A stretch of DNA of 64,000 nt from Phoma sp. XZ068 (Eukaryota; Ascomycota; Dothideomycetes; Pleosporales; Didymellaceae). The position numbers and the translations under genes are program-made. The notes under the pieces are model-generated. The model was not told the origin of the DNA. It made no database searches and worked only from the letters and a program-made list of their open reading frames with translations. The DNA lies in assembly GCA_004835665.1 (NCBI GenBank), contig RBKR01000004.1:620001-684000 (forward strand). Reading direction: 5' to 3'. Shown one piece after another: positions 1 through 12,100 of this stretch (position 1 is the first letter of the stretch; each line of letters starts with the position of its first letter).

Positions 1-1295
1 GTATGAACATGAACGTATGAGTGGCTTTTTGATTCAATGTTTCCAGTTGGAAACATGCTCCATTGATGAAGTGTCATCTTTGGAGAAAAGGCGTTTTTTT
101 ATGCATGGCTTGCGATACCTTTATGCCTGTTACGGCTGTCTCTAGAGAGACTTGAATGCTTTTCTTTACTACGTTAGATATCACTCTGCGATAATCAATA
201 TCATAACTTCATAAATCATTTCTTCGGTTACTACGTGAATTTATGACTTGGGTAACCTTAGTCTGTACGGCGATATACACAATCACTGTCTTCAACCCAG
301 CTTTCTTCACCGGTAACGATGCAGTCAGTATTACTGGGTTATACGGTATCCCACATAATACCTCAGAAAAAAAGTCAAGGTTGAAATCAAGATTGTACGA
401 TGATGCTCAGGATTCAGATGGTTGTCTTGGAATTGGGAGATCTTCATCACTTCGAGAATCGTGAGCAAGTTCGATCTTCGAACGTCCACCACATTCCACA
501 CAGGATTACCCCGCCGGGACGCCCTTATCACCTGCTGTATCAGGCCTGCAGGCATTCTGCAGTTCTTACCTGCAAAAGCCGAAGACGACGCGAGTACGCA
601 TTGAAGCTAACCCAATGCCCACTTGAAGGCCCCGCTCCTCTCCGCTCCTCTGCCGCCGAGGCTTGGAATACCAAGCCCGACAGAACCGAGACTTCTCGGC
701 GCCAAACATTCTTTTCTGCGCTAAGTGGCACCATCGCCCCAACTCTTTGTCGGCGAATGCGTCAGCCGAGACAATTTGCTCTTCTTGGGTGCATCTTTGG
801 AGCCTTAGACGCAGTCTCGTGCAGCTTTGGTGTGTGCTTGGAATGGCGTGATTCCGACCAATCTCTGCTTGCGTTTAGGGTCTTAGCGTGTCAACGCGCG
901 CGGAGGGGAGTCTTTCCAGAGCCAAGTGTGCGGGCGACGTGGAGGAAAAGCGTGGCTGTGGAGGCTGAGGGCTTGGGATGTAGTGGAGGGACTTGTGTGC
1001 GGGGTGAGGCGTATTGGATAAGAGTATCCCTTACCCTCTTCCTCGCGACTGCGTATACGGCCGCGGAATTTCCATTCTCGTCAATTTTGAGCAATTTTGA
1101 GAGTCGAGACACATCGTGAACGTGGGGCGAGACTCTCCATCGATCTCAGATCATCACTTGGGGGATCAACCATCGTTCGGTGATAAGCGTACTTGTTGTG
1201 CCGACTTTACCGATAACGACTTCGAACACATCACGCCCGAGTTTGCCCCTCGGAGTTACAAGGCAGACAGAAGGAGCACCGCTGTAAGAGCAAGG
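1..1295. other. no supported gene; upstream region of the RING gene
   Basis: I see no conserved protein here on either strand. A 239-codon open frame at 400-1119 has no recognisable domain, its composition changes along its length, and no splice signals link it to a neighbour. The last few hundred bases probably carry the promoter and 5' leader of the RING-H2 gene that starts at 1296. Confidence 0.5.
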
Positions 1296-2195
1296 ATGCC
1301 CGCAGTCGCCAGAGAAGCAAGGCTGGGAGGTTTGGTGACTCTCGAAGCCCGGCGATGGGATTCGCATGACAATCGTTCAATCGTATCGCCGACAGCATTG
1401 GCCTTTTTAATTCCTGTTTTGGTTGTGTTCTTCTGTGCGCCCTTGTGAGTCGAAAAGGTGCTTGTAGAATCGTGATGTGAGGCACTGACATTAGATGCAG
1501 CCTTTGTGTATTCTGCATTCGAAAGCGACGACGTGATGCACCGATCAGGCGGCCAAAGCGAGTCAAACTACCCGCCTTAGAACGCTCGGAAGCAAGAGAC
1601 CGGCTTCAGTCAGTAGTAGAGATCGCGAACGTGACCGGAGACCGGAAGGCGGCATGTGTAGACAGGCTTGAGGAGAAGCCTGACTCGGACAGCGAATCTA
1701 CTTTTGAGAAGGAATGGTGAGCGTCCGATTGCCAATGGTAGCTCCAGGCTGACAAGTCATAGCGCAATCTGCCTTTCGACATTACATGCACCATCACCGC
1801 CAGAGCCTGCGAAGTTGAGCAATGAGAATGTAGAGGTCGATAAGGCCGTGATAGTGTCATCCAACGCTGAGGTTGAACAAGAAGAAATTTTGAGGTTGAA
1901 GGAGTGCGGTCACGAATTCCATTCCGAGTGTCTGGTATCTTGGGTTGTGTTGCATAAGACGAGCTGTCCGATTTGTCGAACAGTTTATTATCACGAGGAG
2001 CAAGAGAAACCAGTGGATGTCGAGGCCCAGACAACAATTGCCAACCAGGATGCTGCAACGGCGGAACCAGTCACAACTACTCAGCCGCCCGTATCGAATT
2101 GGCATTATTTCTGGACTGGTCGAGAGGCAAGGCTGGATCACACGGAACCTGGTGTCCGGTCAAGCTGGCAGCAGTTCCGCAGATTTCGCTCATGA
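1296..2195 (+). CDS. membrane-anchored RING-H2 E3 ubiquitin ligase
   Basis: Exons 1296-1444, 1501-1716 and 1763-2195 give 265 residues. A hydrophobic segment (about residues 31-52, containing SPTALAFLIPVLVVFF) is followed by a basic stretch (RKRRR), so the protein should be anchored once in a membrane with the C-terminal part in the cytosol. The RING-H2 domain begins ECAICLSTL and continues CGHEFHSECLVSW and CPICRT, giving the C-x2-C, C-x-H-x2-H-x2-C and C-x2-C ligands. Intron 2 (1717-1762, GTGAGC donor, GCTGAC branch, TAG) splits the codon of the first zinc-binding cysteine; without splicing that Cys is lost. Intron 1 (1445-1500) has GTGAGT, CACTGAC and CAG. The start is the first ATG in frame after the upstream non-ATG stretch. 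Proteins of this build transfer ubiquitin from an E2 to substrates at membranes; the substrate cannot be read from the sequence. Confidence 0.82.
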
Positions 2196-4223
2196 AAGTA
2201 TGAATAATATAACCTGAACACACAGTACCACTGAGCTCCAGCGTCTAAGCCAAAGCGATCGGCGCGAAAAGCGTTAAGCACCTCATATGCCCAGACTTAC
2301 CCTTGAATCATGCCGCCGGACGCAAGAGATTAACCGTGTATACTATGCTCAGTCGTGACTGAACAGCCATCCCGCGTAGTCGCTGAGCTGCTAGCGAGAC
2401 CGATCGGTGCTTCACGTTAATACGGCGTAGCTGGGGTTACGTACGGAGGGAGAAGAGAGGACGGGCAGGTACGACGTTCATGTGTACATCCAATCTGGCA
2501 TGTGGTAAGGTCCAAAGCTGTCTCGGCGGAAGACTCCAGTCAGGCTGAGCAGGCCAGGAAGAGAGGTTTTGGTATTGCCACAGATTGCGATGTATTAAGC
2601 AGTGTCGGACTAGGCACTCAGATCTGATACAAGTCGGTACCCATTACTCATATGCTGATGCTAATGAACCAAGGTACCGAATTTCCTTATGTGCATGAAG
2701 ACTCCACTTGGCCCTGTACCAAATTCCTATACAGAACAAACACCGAATTGACGGTAGTGGTGGCTGAATGTGCTGTGGCTGACAAGAAGTGAAGCACATT
2801 TACCGATGCTCAAGATAATAAAGAGTTGTGACTGTGAATAGTCTAGGCGGCTTGACCTGAAATGCTATTCCGCCTGTGTCGTCAGGTCTCATGCTCTGCT
2901 CGAACATCCCAAAAGACCTAATACCTGAAACTTATTCTTGCCCGAGGTTCTGCGTATATTGTGATGTGAGCCAATGCCATCAATTGGACACTGGTCAAAG
3001 GACAGACCATCTTCTCGAAGTAATGGAGAGCCTTCTCCAAAGATATCTTGTCGCGACTAGACGAGAGACAGAGGATCGTTTTGAAGACTAATCATAACAG
3101 ACTTGATCATCGTAATTGTAATGAGCTCGGCCAGTTGCGGAAGGAGATGGCCGCCGATGCGACCTGCCTCCATATACTTCTCAAACCCGCATGCGATGAG
3201 GTCAATCGCTCCGATCGTCTGAGCTGCGATCTCCTCGGCTGACATTGTCCTGGCGGTGGTCAGCTTTTTGTGACTATCTTTGAGGGTGCCAGCAGGGCTG
3301 AGGAATGCCACAAGCTCGAACTTAGTTCATATGGGACCCGCTCAATCCTAGGTTGTTCCTTGTGCAAACTGTCTTTTGAGCACAGTGCGTACGATACTAA
3401 CCAGAGGACGTGACTAGAGCTTTCAGTGAGTAAATGACATGGTGAATAAGTTGGTGAGTGATATGGTGAGTGTGAGTTGGTGGGTGAGAGTTCCAGTGAG
3501 TTGGCCAGTGAGTAAGTCAGCAAGTAGGTGCGTGAGTAAGTGAGCAAGACGCGAGTGACAGCAGCTGCAACGCTAAGCAGGGTGCCAAGGTAAACTCTTC
3601 AAGCTGGGAAGGTGCACGTTGCCATCTTCCACGTGCGTGATCTCTTGATTTCTCACTTCATCTTTTTCTTCTTCTTTGACCTCGCCAAAGTCCATGCACA
3701 CAATCTGAACTGCATCACCTCGGAGTTCAGATGGTGCTAATTCCTCTAACAATTCGCGTACGGAAACAACGCGGCAATAATGACCCGTCTGCTATGATCA
3801 TGGCAGAGTCGCATTGCTAGAACAGTAGTGCCACAGCTTTGCCTCTGTCTAAAACGTCAGCTTTGCTGCTCGGGCATCCTTTGACTCACCAAGTAGCCTA
3901 TATCACTTCGATCTCTAACTCACTAGCCACATTGCAAGTCTAAGATCCAACTAGCGAACAGGCAGTTCCAAGAACGTCGAAATGACGCTGAAGATGTCAG
4001 AAGATGGTGTTGCGGAGATAGTGCCGTGGTGTCTGCACTAGATGCGACCAACACCGTGTGACGCAATTGAGCGCGTCGGAACGCGATATTTGAGAAAGTG
4101 ACTGCGGGGTCACAAACAGTAACCATGTACATAAAGTAGCGGAGCTGCTTATTCCCGAGGGTTACAAAGGCAGAATTGAAATAGGTACAGCTCTGCAAGA
4201 AAGAAACATCCGAGTGAAAAGCC
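2196..4223. other. gene-free interval with possible coding relic
   Basis: No intact gene is supported. On the minus strand at about 3057-3311 there is an 84-codon frame whose middle (MSAEEIAAQTIGAIDLIACG) reads like ordinary protein and could be the remnant of a larger gene, but it has no splice partners and no recognised domain. A degenerate GTGAG-rich repeat lies at 3425-3550. The last 300 bases are the promoter side of the epoxide hydrolase gene. Confidence 0.4.
3425..3550 (+). repeat. degenerate GTGAGT-rich tandem repeat
   Basis: About 125 bases contain nine copies of GTGAG, mostly as GTGAGT, spaced irregularly by short T/A/G-rich linkers. The pattern is that of a decayed microsatellite or minisatellite. 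On the minus strand it gives low-complexity Ser/Thr/Tyr/His reading frames that should not be called genes. Confidence 0.7.
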
Positions 4224-5557
4224 ATGTCAGAAGTTAAGCCTTTTGACCCAAATATTCCTCAAGAGGAAGTCGACCGTCTGTTCAGGAAGCTTAAGGACAC
4301 ACGTTTGCCTGAGATTCCAGTTGTTCCGGATGCAGGGGACGACTATGGTGGGTTCTAAAGCTCAAGCGTGTCTGTAGCACTACATACTCACCTACGTAGG
4401 CCCGTCCCTGGAGTGGATCAACAAGCTAAAGATTTTCTGGCAAGAAAAGTACTCCTGGTCTGATGCACAGAAGCAGATCTCCGAATGGCATCACTTCACC
4501 ACCGAGATCGAGGACCTGAAGGTCCACTTCATCCACGAGAGGGCTAGGACAAGGCAGAAGGAGGCGATTCCACTGTTACTGGTACACGGCTGGCCAGGAA
4601 CATTCTTCGAGTACGCAATGAACGAGTTCTCAACGAGGACATGGCTAACAGGTCTAGGTTCCAGAATGTGATGCATCCACTCCTCGACCCCAAGGATCCG
4701 AAAGCTCCCGTCTTCGACCTGGTTGTGCCCTCCCTCCCTGGATTCTGCTGGTCACAAGGTCCACCACGAGGCTGGACTCTGCAAGATACCGCGCGCACCT
4801 TTGACGTCTTGATGAAGCGTCTAGGATACAATTCGTATGCTGCACAAGCCGGCGATTGGGGTCACTGGGTTGTTCGCGAGCTCGGATCCGGCCGCTACAA
4901 TGCTTGTAAAGCAGTGCACACTAACATGTGCCCTGGTGCTCCGCCAAAGGGCTACAAGATGAACAACAAAGAACAAGCAGCCATGGATCGTGCGAAGTGG
5001 TGGATGGGCGAGCAACTTTACGAAGGTCATATGGGGTATGCGATTGAGATGCGCACACGACCGCAGACCATCGGAGTAGCATTCAACGACAACCCCATTG
5101 GTATAATGATGTTCATTGGTGAGAAGTATAATGAGCTGGCCGACCCAACGATTGGAACTGCAACGCTGGATAAGGAGGAGTATGTGAAGGATGTGTGTAC
5201 GACGCTGTCGTTGTACTTCTTTACGCCGCCGAGTATCATGACCAGCATGTTGTGCTACTACAATAACGTGCGCCACGAAGTGTACACAGAATTCAACGCA
5301 AAGGAAGAAAACCTGGTTAGGGTACCGCTGGGTGTAAGTACGTTCCCGTACGATGCATTCCCAGTGCCGAAGGCTGGTGCTGAGACGACTACAACGAATC
5401 TGAAGTTCTTCAGAGGTGAGTTTGAGTGTTGTATACTCGGGCTGAGGCTGATATTGTTGCAGAGCGAGAGCATGGCGGGCATTTTGCGTGCATGGAGATG
5501 CATGAAGAGATGGTCATAGATATGCGAGAGTTCTTTGGTGACTGTTACGAGACTTAG
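4224..5557 (+). CDS. epoxide hydrolase, alpha/beta-hydrolase fold with N-terminal EHN segment
   Basis: Exons 4224-4347, 4400-4610, 4658-5415 and 5463-5557 give 395 residues, the usual size for this family. The N-terminal part (FDPNIPQEEVDRLFRKLKDT, later PSLEWINKLKIFW) is the EHN cap and lid-anchor region. HGWPG at residues 104-108 is the oxyanion loop, and GDWG with Asp178 is the nucleophile that would form the ester with an opened epoxide. The C-terminal REHGGHFA supplies the general-base His371. There is no signal peptide, so it probably acts in cytosol or on membranes. Intron 2 (4611-4657, GTACGC, GGCTAAC, TAG) restores FFEFQNVMHPLLDP, and intron 3 (5416-5462) restores the catalytic His, so both are required. 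The substrate is unknown; xenobiotic or fatty-acid epoxides are the family norm. No secondary-metabolite genes lie nearby. Confidence 0.9.
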
Positions 5558-6606
5558 TCGCTCAACTGTGGTGTCGTAGGCGTGCATCCAGGGCATTGGA
5601 CCTGCATGATGGAAAAAGAAATCCTTTTGCGCGCTATCCTTGTTACCTTGCACCTGATTGACAAGTATGATCGTTGCCATGAGACTTGTTGTGTAAAGGC
5701 AGATACACGATGCTCCACATTCGTGTCGCAGAGCTTTCTTTCAGCTGTTGTTGAGCATCGAGTCGCACAAACTGCAAGGGGAGGCGCAGCTGAAGCACCT
5801 TCCTCATATGCATCACCGGGTTTGCCAGTGGTTTAACAGAGTAAGGGGTACAAGTGTGATCATCGGCGTGGCAACCACATGTATTGGTGTTGCAATTGGT
5901 AGTCGTGGGAACACCCTGCCACAGTCCACCCTGCTCTTTCACGCTCTGGCCTGCTCGACAGCTTTATCGTACGAGATGCTGTGGTCGCGAGATGCTGTGG
6001 CAACAGGTAAGGAGATGAGTGGCGACGTAACATTTAACATTCAGGGCCGTTGCGTTAGGTAGTCGCTGGCGGGTGCACTAAGAGTATTGGATGGTGGGAA
6101 CTACAGTTCATGGCTGGCTAGAGACTTGTCTCGCTGCATGCGGCAAACACATATCAGGACTGATGACAGTATACAGCTTGCACAAGCTGACGCGTAGAGA
6201 GAGGCGAGAGGTAAGACTGCGATGGCAGTGTTGAGTGGTCGTGGTGAATTGCGCTTAGTGAGTTCAAGTGAGCAGGCGTTGCGATAAGATACGCTTATGC
6301 ACTGCAATTCGGAGATTACCCGCAAGCGCGACGTGCATTCGCATGGGGAAGGCGCGATGCCCCCTTTCTGTTCCCCATACCCAGGGTTCAACACGTCCGC
6401 TACGACTCAATGCCCTTCCTCTCTCCAGCCGCCCTGCTTGTTAGCAATTGGAGTCGCCGCACTGCCCACGCCCACCACGTTTGCTTACCCGCCCGTTGAA
6501 AGCGCGCCGCGTCTCAGATACCCGCGTCTCACGCCCTTTCATTTCGCTGGGGCCGCCATCATCTCCGAGAGCCACCTGATGAAAGCTAGCTGCGCCTCTC
6601 GTCGCT
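5558..6606. other. intergenic, no supported gene
   Basis: The interval lies between the end of the epoxide hydrolase and the start of the TBC-domain gene. Short open frames on both strands (for example 5748-6062 plus and 6101-6394 minus) show no domain, no splice links and no recognisable similarity. The last 200 bases are pyrimidine-rich and are probably the 5' leader of the TBC gene. Confidence 0.6.
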
Positions 6607-9111
6607 ATGAGGGATGATGCTGCTGCCGCTGCAGAGCTCTCTGGCAGCGCCCTGGCTGCGACAGCGTCAGACCCCACTGCGCACCGCAGGCCCTCGACGA
6701 GCGCGGCTTCGAACGCAACGAAACCCTCGGTGAAGGGCCCCGCAACGCGCGCATGGCTCACCAACGTGCGCCGACCGCGAACGAGCCCCGGGCCCAAGGC
6801 TTCAGCCCTGAGGAGGACCCAGCTGCTGGCCGACGACGATGATCGCAGAGACTCAGCCTTGGCGTCGTCGAATTGCACCGCAACGAGCAACGAGCCCGCT
6901 TCACCCACCAGTCTGCGCAAGGCGCCTAGTCTCCCTGCTATTATTGTCCAAGATGAGCATATAGTGGGGTTGGGCAACCATTCACAGCGCTGTTCCCTGG
7001 ACTCGGGCGGCCCACGCGAATCACCTTTTCACGGCATTGACATGGTCATACCGACTGGCACCTTCGACGAGTTCGCCTCGCCAACCCATATATCCTTCTC
7101 GAAGCGGGGCAGCATGATGTTGGGTGGGAAAAAAGCGAACAGGCGCAGTAAACAGATCAACCTGGATATGGAAGGCGCAAACGCACCTACGCCTCCGCCC
7201 AGCACACAACCTCGACCCGAAGGGCAAGAGCCATCGAAAGAGACACAAGAGCTCTCACCGCCAGCTGCGATACCCAATGCGACCCACTTGTCACCAATGC
7301 CACGTTCACCGTCACGGTACTCTGCGCGGGCTAGGGCCGGCCACCGAGTGCTCTCCACAGACGAGATGATGCTGTCCCGCAAAGTGCGATCCATGTACAA
7401 ACACGGGAACGACAGTGACGTGAACTGGGATGCGGATTCAAGCAGCATACCCGACAGTTCGGTCGACAATAGCATTAATTCCCACAACCCTGCGAACGAA
7501 TCGACACTGACCGTAAATCGCCAACGAGACGACTCATGCTCGTTCGTCAGCTCGAGAGGAGACGACAATATACCCAGAGAACCTACAGAGAGGGCAGGGG
7601 GTCTTGAGGATTGGGCTGACCTTGAAGGAGCTGAGGTGGACAGATATGGCTTCATCGTTGCAAAGAAGCCAGGGTCTCGTGAGGGCGCAGAAGGGCTGGA
7701 TGGACCTGACGAACCGAAAATCCAACGAGTCTCAACAGCTCTCCAGCTCGTATCAGAGGAACCACGGCGAAGGGGCATCGGACGCAGCGCATCTCGAGCA
7801 CAGTCATCTAGATCTGCCGACCCACGAGGCTCTCCCCCCAAGCGACGTGTTTCACAGAAATCATCGAAACCAGCCCGATCCATCTTTTCCAACAAGACCA
7901 CAGGCACGCGGACGTCGCATCATACCTTACGCCAAGCTACAAACAGATTACCTCATAACAGAGAACGCCGAATGCTAGACGAGGCGAGCGATATGCTCAA
8001 GTTGCCGCCAGGGCTTGAACAGGTTGCCGAGCAACGAGAAGGCGGTAGAATGGCACGATTGATGAAGGCCAAAGAGATTAGAAGAGATGAGAAATGGCGA
8101 GCAATGGCTAAAGTGGTGAAGACCGGTACAGGAAAAGGCGGCGGCATGCTCTTCGAGTTCGACACAAAGAACCCTAGACTGGTCAACCGCACATGGAAAG
8201 GCATACCAGACCGCTGGCGAGCCACAGCCTGGTACTCTTTCCTTGCAGAAAGCGCGAAAAAGAAACAAGACAGCCCTTCAGAGGAGGAGTTGATTGAATG
8301 CTTCTATGAGCTCCAAGAAGAGAGTTCAGCTGAAGATGTCCAGATCGATGTGGATGTGCCGCGAACTATCAATAGGCATATTATGTTTAGAAGACGGTAT
8401 CGTGGAGGGTGAGTGACCCCCCAAATGAGAGTACGAGTGAAGCTAACAAGCAACAGTCAGCGATTACTGTTCCGCGTTCTCCACGCCATGTCTCTGTACT
8501 TGCCAGAGACAGGCTATGTCCAGGGCATGGCGCCTCTTGCTGCGACCTTACTCTGTTACTACGAGGAAGATAGAGCGTTCGTAATGTTGGTCCGTCTGTG
8601 GATGCTTCGAGGTCTCGAGAGACTGTACGAGTCTGGATTCTCCGGCTTGATGGACGCTTTGGATGACTTCGAGAAGAATTGGCTACGTGGTGGGGATATA
8701 GCCAAGACACTGGTACGTAAAGGCTCGCCCGTGCCATGGGTGAATATAGCTAACTAGTCTACACAGGATGAAATGGGCATCGCCTCAACTGCCTGGGGTA
8801 CCCGGTGGTACCTGACTCTGTTCAACTATTCTCTGCCGTTCCAGGCCCAGTTACGTGTTTGGGACGTCTTCATGCTCCTAGGTGACGCCTCCCACTCTAA
8901 TTCCCCAACATCCAAATTCAGCGGTGATCTGGATGTGCTACATGCCACATCTGCAGCGCTGATCGATGCAACAAGGGAGATCCTGTTGGATTCAGACTTC
9001 GAGAATGCCATGAAGGTGTTGACCTCCTGGATTCCAATCAAAGACGAAGACCTTCTCATGCGCGTGGCAAGAACCGAATACAAGCTGCGAAAGAAGCGAG
9101 CGAGTGCTTGA
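6607..9111 (+). CDS. TBC-domain Rab GTPase-activating protein
   Basis: Exons 6607-8408, 8457-8712 and 8767-9111 give 800 residues. The first 500 or so residues are low-complexity, rich in Ser, Pro, Arg and Asp, and probably disordered. The TBC domain fills roughly residues 540-770 and begins NPRLVNRTWKGIPDRWRATA. Both catalytic fingers are present: the arginine finger I580-x2-D583-x2-R586 (IDVDVPRT) and the glutamine finger in YVQG (Gln623), so it should accelerate GTP hydrolysis by a Rab protein on endomembranes. Intron 1 (8409-8456, GTGAGT, GCTAAC, CAG) and intron 2 (8713-8766, GTACGT, GCTAAC, CAG) both fall inside the TBC domain and keep it in frame. Which Rab is the target cannot be told from the sequence. 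An earlier start is possible but 6607 is the first ATG of the open frame. Confidence 0.88.
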
Positions 9112-12100
9112 AGAAGGATGGCGCTCCGATCCTTTGGACTCGACCACATCGATGGGATGCGGGACCGGGAAGTTCAGTGGGGTCTCAGCCCACCATCCCC
9201 GCACATCCTTACTTGTTCGAGCAACAATCAACGGGTGAACGTCGATCTTGTGAGATCAGTGGCTTGATGGCGTCGCGTGCACTCAACGTGGCTGTCACGT
9301 TTTCACTCCAGAGATCCGCATAACCTTACTCTTCTGGCATCGCAAATTCGCGTTCCACCAGTCACGGCAAGACCACTTTTTACTTTGCGTTAGCAGCGCA
9401 ACATCATCCTTGCGTCTATGGAACTTTCGTTACTCTTCCATCGTGCTGCATCTCAGATCGTAGTCTGCACGTTGCTTATGCGCGACATCTCCTTTTTCTC
9501 CAGGCGCATATGGGATGGATCAGGTCTCACGGCAGCTTCATAAGATACCTCTTGCTTTTTCCAACGCATTCTAAGCACTTACAGTACAGTCACGGTTGAT
9601 GAACACGGCACATATAGTCAAAAGAGTAGTTATAATCGATATTCACAATCAAAGTAGAATTCTAGGCCTTAATTAAACCAAGTCGCGATCGCAAAAGAAG
9701 CGACTATACTACGTGCAGAACTGCTTGCGATTGCGAATGTCGCAACAAGGCACGTTGCTTGTGCAGACGGTCAATCAGGCCTCCAACTCGTGGAAAAGAT
9801 CGGACTGGCACAGACTGGCGTCGTTCTGGGCGCAGGCGCTGGCCTGGCGTTGACATGATCGACAAACGTGATGCACTTGCGGTTAAACGCCCGCCGGACG
9901 GAGGCGGCGGGTGCTCCAGCGATTTGGGACCTTCTCCGTTGTGCCGTCCCAGGTGTGTGCTTGGAGCGCATCTTCCTTCGTGAACGATGGCCAAATCCGT
10001 GTACGATCGGCACGATCGGCAGCGAAAGGGCAGCTCATTGACTTTCGCTCAACCTTGCAAGCTGTGTCTCTGTAACCGAGCACGAAGACCACGTTGTAGT
10101 CGCGTGAAAGGAATTTTTCTTTTGGGTAGCAGGTAGCGACGGGTAGACTGAAGGGGCAATTGATTGTCAGTGGTGGCTTGCGTAGTTCACGCTAGGTCGC
10201 TGTTGGATGGGTTATGTGCCCGAGTCGTTGGCTGCTGGGATGCAAGATTGGAGGCGCCCATGGTGAACCTGATGATGCAAGGTGAAAATGAAGCTGCCGA
10301 CGCAGATTGGAGAAGTCGCAAGCTAGGCGGTTATGTGAGAAGTGTAACGCGGCTCAGCACACGTTCAGGGTCCATTCGGATGAGCTAGATTCGTAGATCG
10401 CAATACCGCAAGTAGTTGTCTAGAAGCATTGATGTGTTGATATTGCAGATTGAAGGGGCTGCTAGTTGAGACTATACATGAAATAAAGAGGGGACATCTG
10501 GACATTTCGGCTAAACACTGCTGCGATAGTTGCTAGCTAGGAGCCTAGTATTAGCCCTGCGTGGTGATTAATTAATGGAGACGCTCCGTGGCTTTCTGGA
10601 GGCTGTCGCCCAACAACAATGCCAGACAATGAATGTACCTGGAACCTGCTAAGAGTGCAATGTTGGCCAATAGCAGATGTAGAGTGACTTTCTATAGATT
10701 TACAGGTGACTTGCACATCTGGAGTTCTATCTGGGTTCGTGCCTGTGCAACCTTAGAGGGTAGGTTAGCCACTGGTTAGATCAGTCTGGCTCACTCTCTT
10801 AAGCACCAGTTGATGGCTCACTCTCTTAAGCACCAGTTGATGGCCCACTGTAGGAGTCGCTACAGGTAAGAGGGCGGTGAGGACTGTGACTTGGAGAAGT
10901 TGCAATGTAATACGAGCATTTTCGGCATCTTCCACCTAATTCAGACTAATCCAGCAGACACAATTGGGCTGCAGTCGGTTGCTTTCCCAATTGGTCTAAA
11001 CGAGCGCTGGCGAGCACGGTGGACGGGGAAGGAGGGTTGCTGCCGAAACAGGTAATCACAGATTCAGATGACGTTTTCAGTGGCGAACTCGCGTTCTCTT
11101 GCCTCTTTAATATTTGCCTCCTCGAGCACACCGCGTCTCGTCGACCCATCAGAATCTTCTGTTGCGGGTCCCAATCTAGACATTTGGGCGGTTGATTGAG
11201 TAACACTCGGCTACACCGATAGCAATACGCGTGAAGGTGTTGTATCAACGTGGGTCAAACAGCCGACCAAAGCAGGTCGACGCTGATCTATGGTCTGACT
11301 TTACAGGGAGAGGCGAAGGATCAACGGCGCGATGTCTGAATGGAGAGATGAAGGGGGGACGTTTGTGAAGAGTCCGAGAAAATACCCACGCAGGAATGTG
11401 GAGTGGAAAGATGAGACGGACCGCAAGGTGAAGGCGGAGCCGAGGGCACATTCACAGTTGGGCCTAGTTCGGTAACATGCCTTTGTCTGCCCTGCATCGG
11501 CGCGCTAACCACTGCTGGCAGACCACTACGATACGAACACGCCAGATCGCCAACTGTAGACGAGCTTGCGTACTCTGTGCACGTAGACCTTACATCCAAG
11601 ACGGCAGCAATTACCTCAGTAGGCTTGGATGGGTATCGGCTCCTCTTCTCCATGGTCAGCGTAAGCAGACCGTTTTGAGGTCTGCGGATGACTCTATTCC
11701 GACCCCCCGATCTGATTGATGCCGTTTACTAACGCGCGGCGGATCCATATGCTTGGCTATTTCCGCTTCACGCATGGCTACTGCAAGCCGCATCGGTTCT
11801 ATGTTATGGGTCCTTGGCGCCCAAGCAGTAGTGAGGCCACTCAGGCCAGCCAACTAGTCTAGCCGCTTTATCACGGAGGCAGTTCGCAGTGTTCAAGCAG
11901 GACACCTTTCAGCCACAGGATTCTCAAAAGCCTCATATGTGTACGCTTGATAGCTTTGAACTGTGTCGCGGCTGTGACAAGCACATGCATTCAGCCGCAG
12001 ATCAGATACGAGGCAGGAAGCCCTGGACACCCTGGATATGGTCCCTCCAATCAGCCATGCTTGTTTGGATACCTTGCTGTTGAGGATGGATAACGATGAC

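Noticed and set aside
400..1119. 239-codon plus-strand open frame
   Set aside because: No domain, uneven composition, no splice links; better explained as upstream DNA of the RING gene.
7029..7907. 292-codon minus-strand frame inside the TBC gene
   Set aside because: Antisense of a Ser/Arg-rich coding exon; the TBC protein on the plus strand is clearly real.
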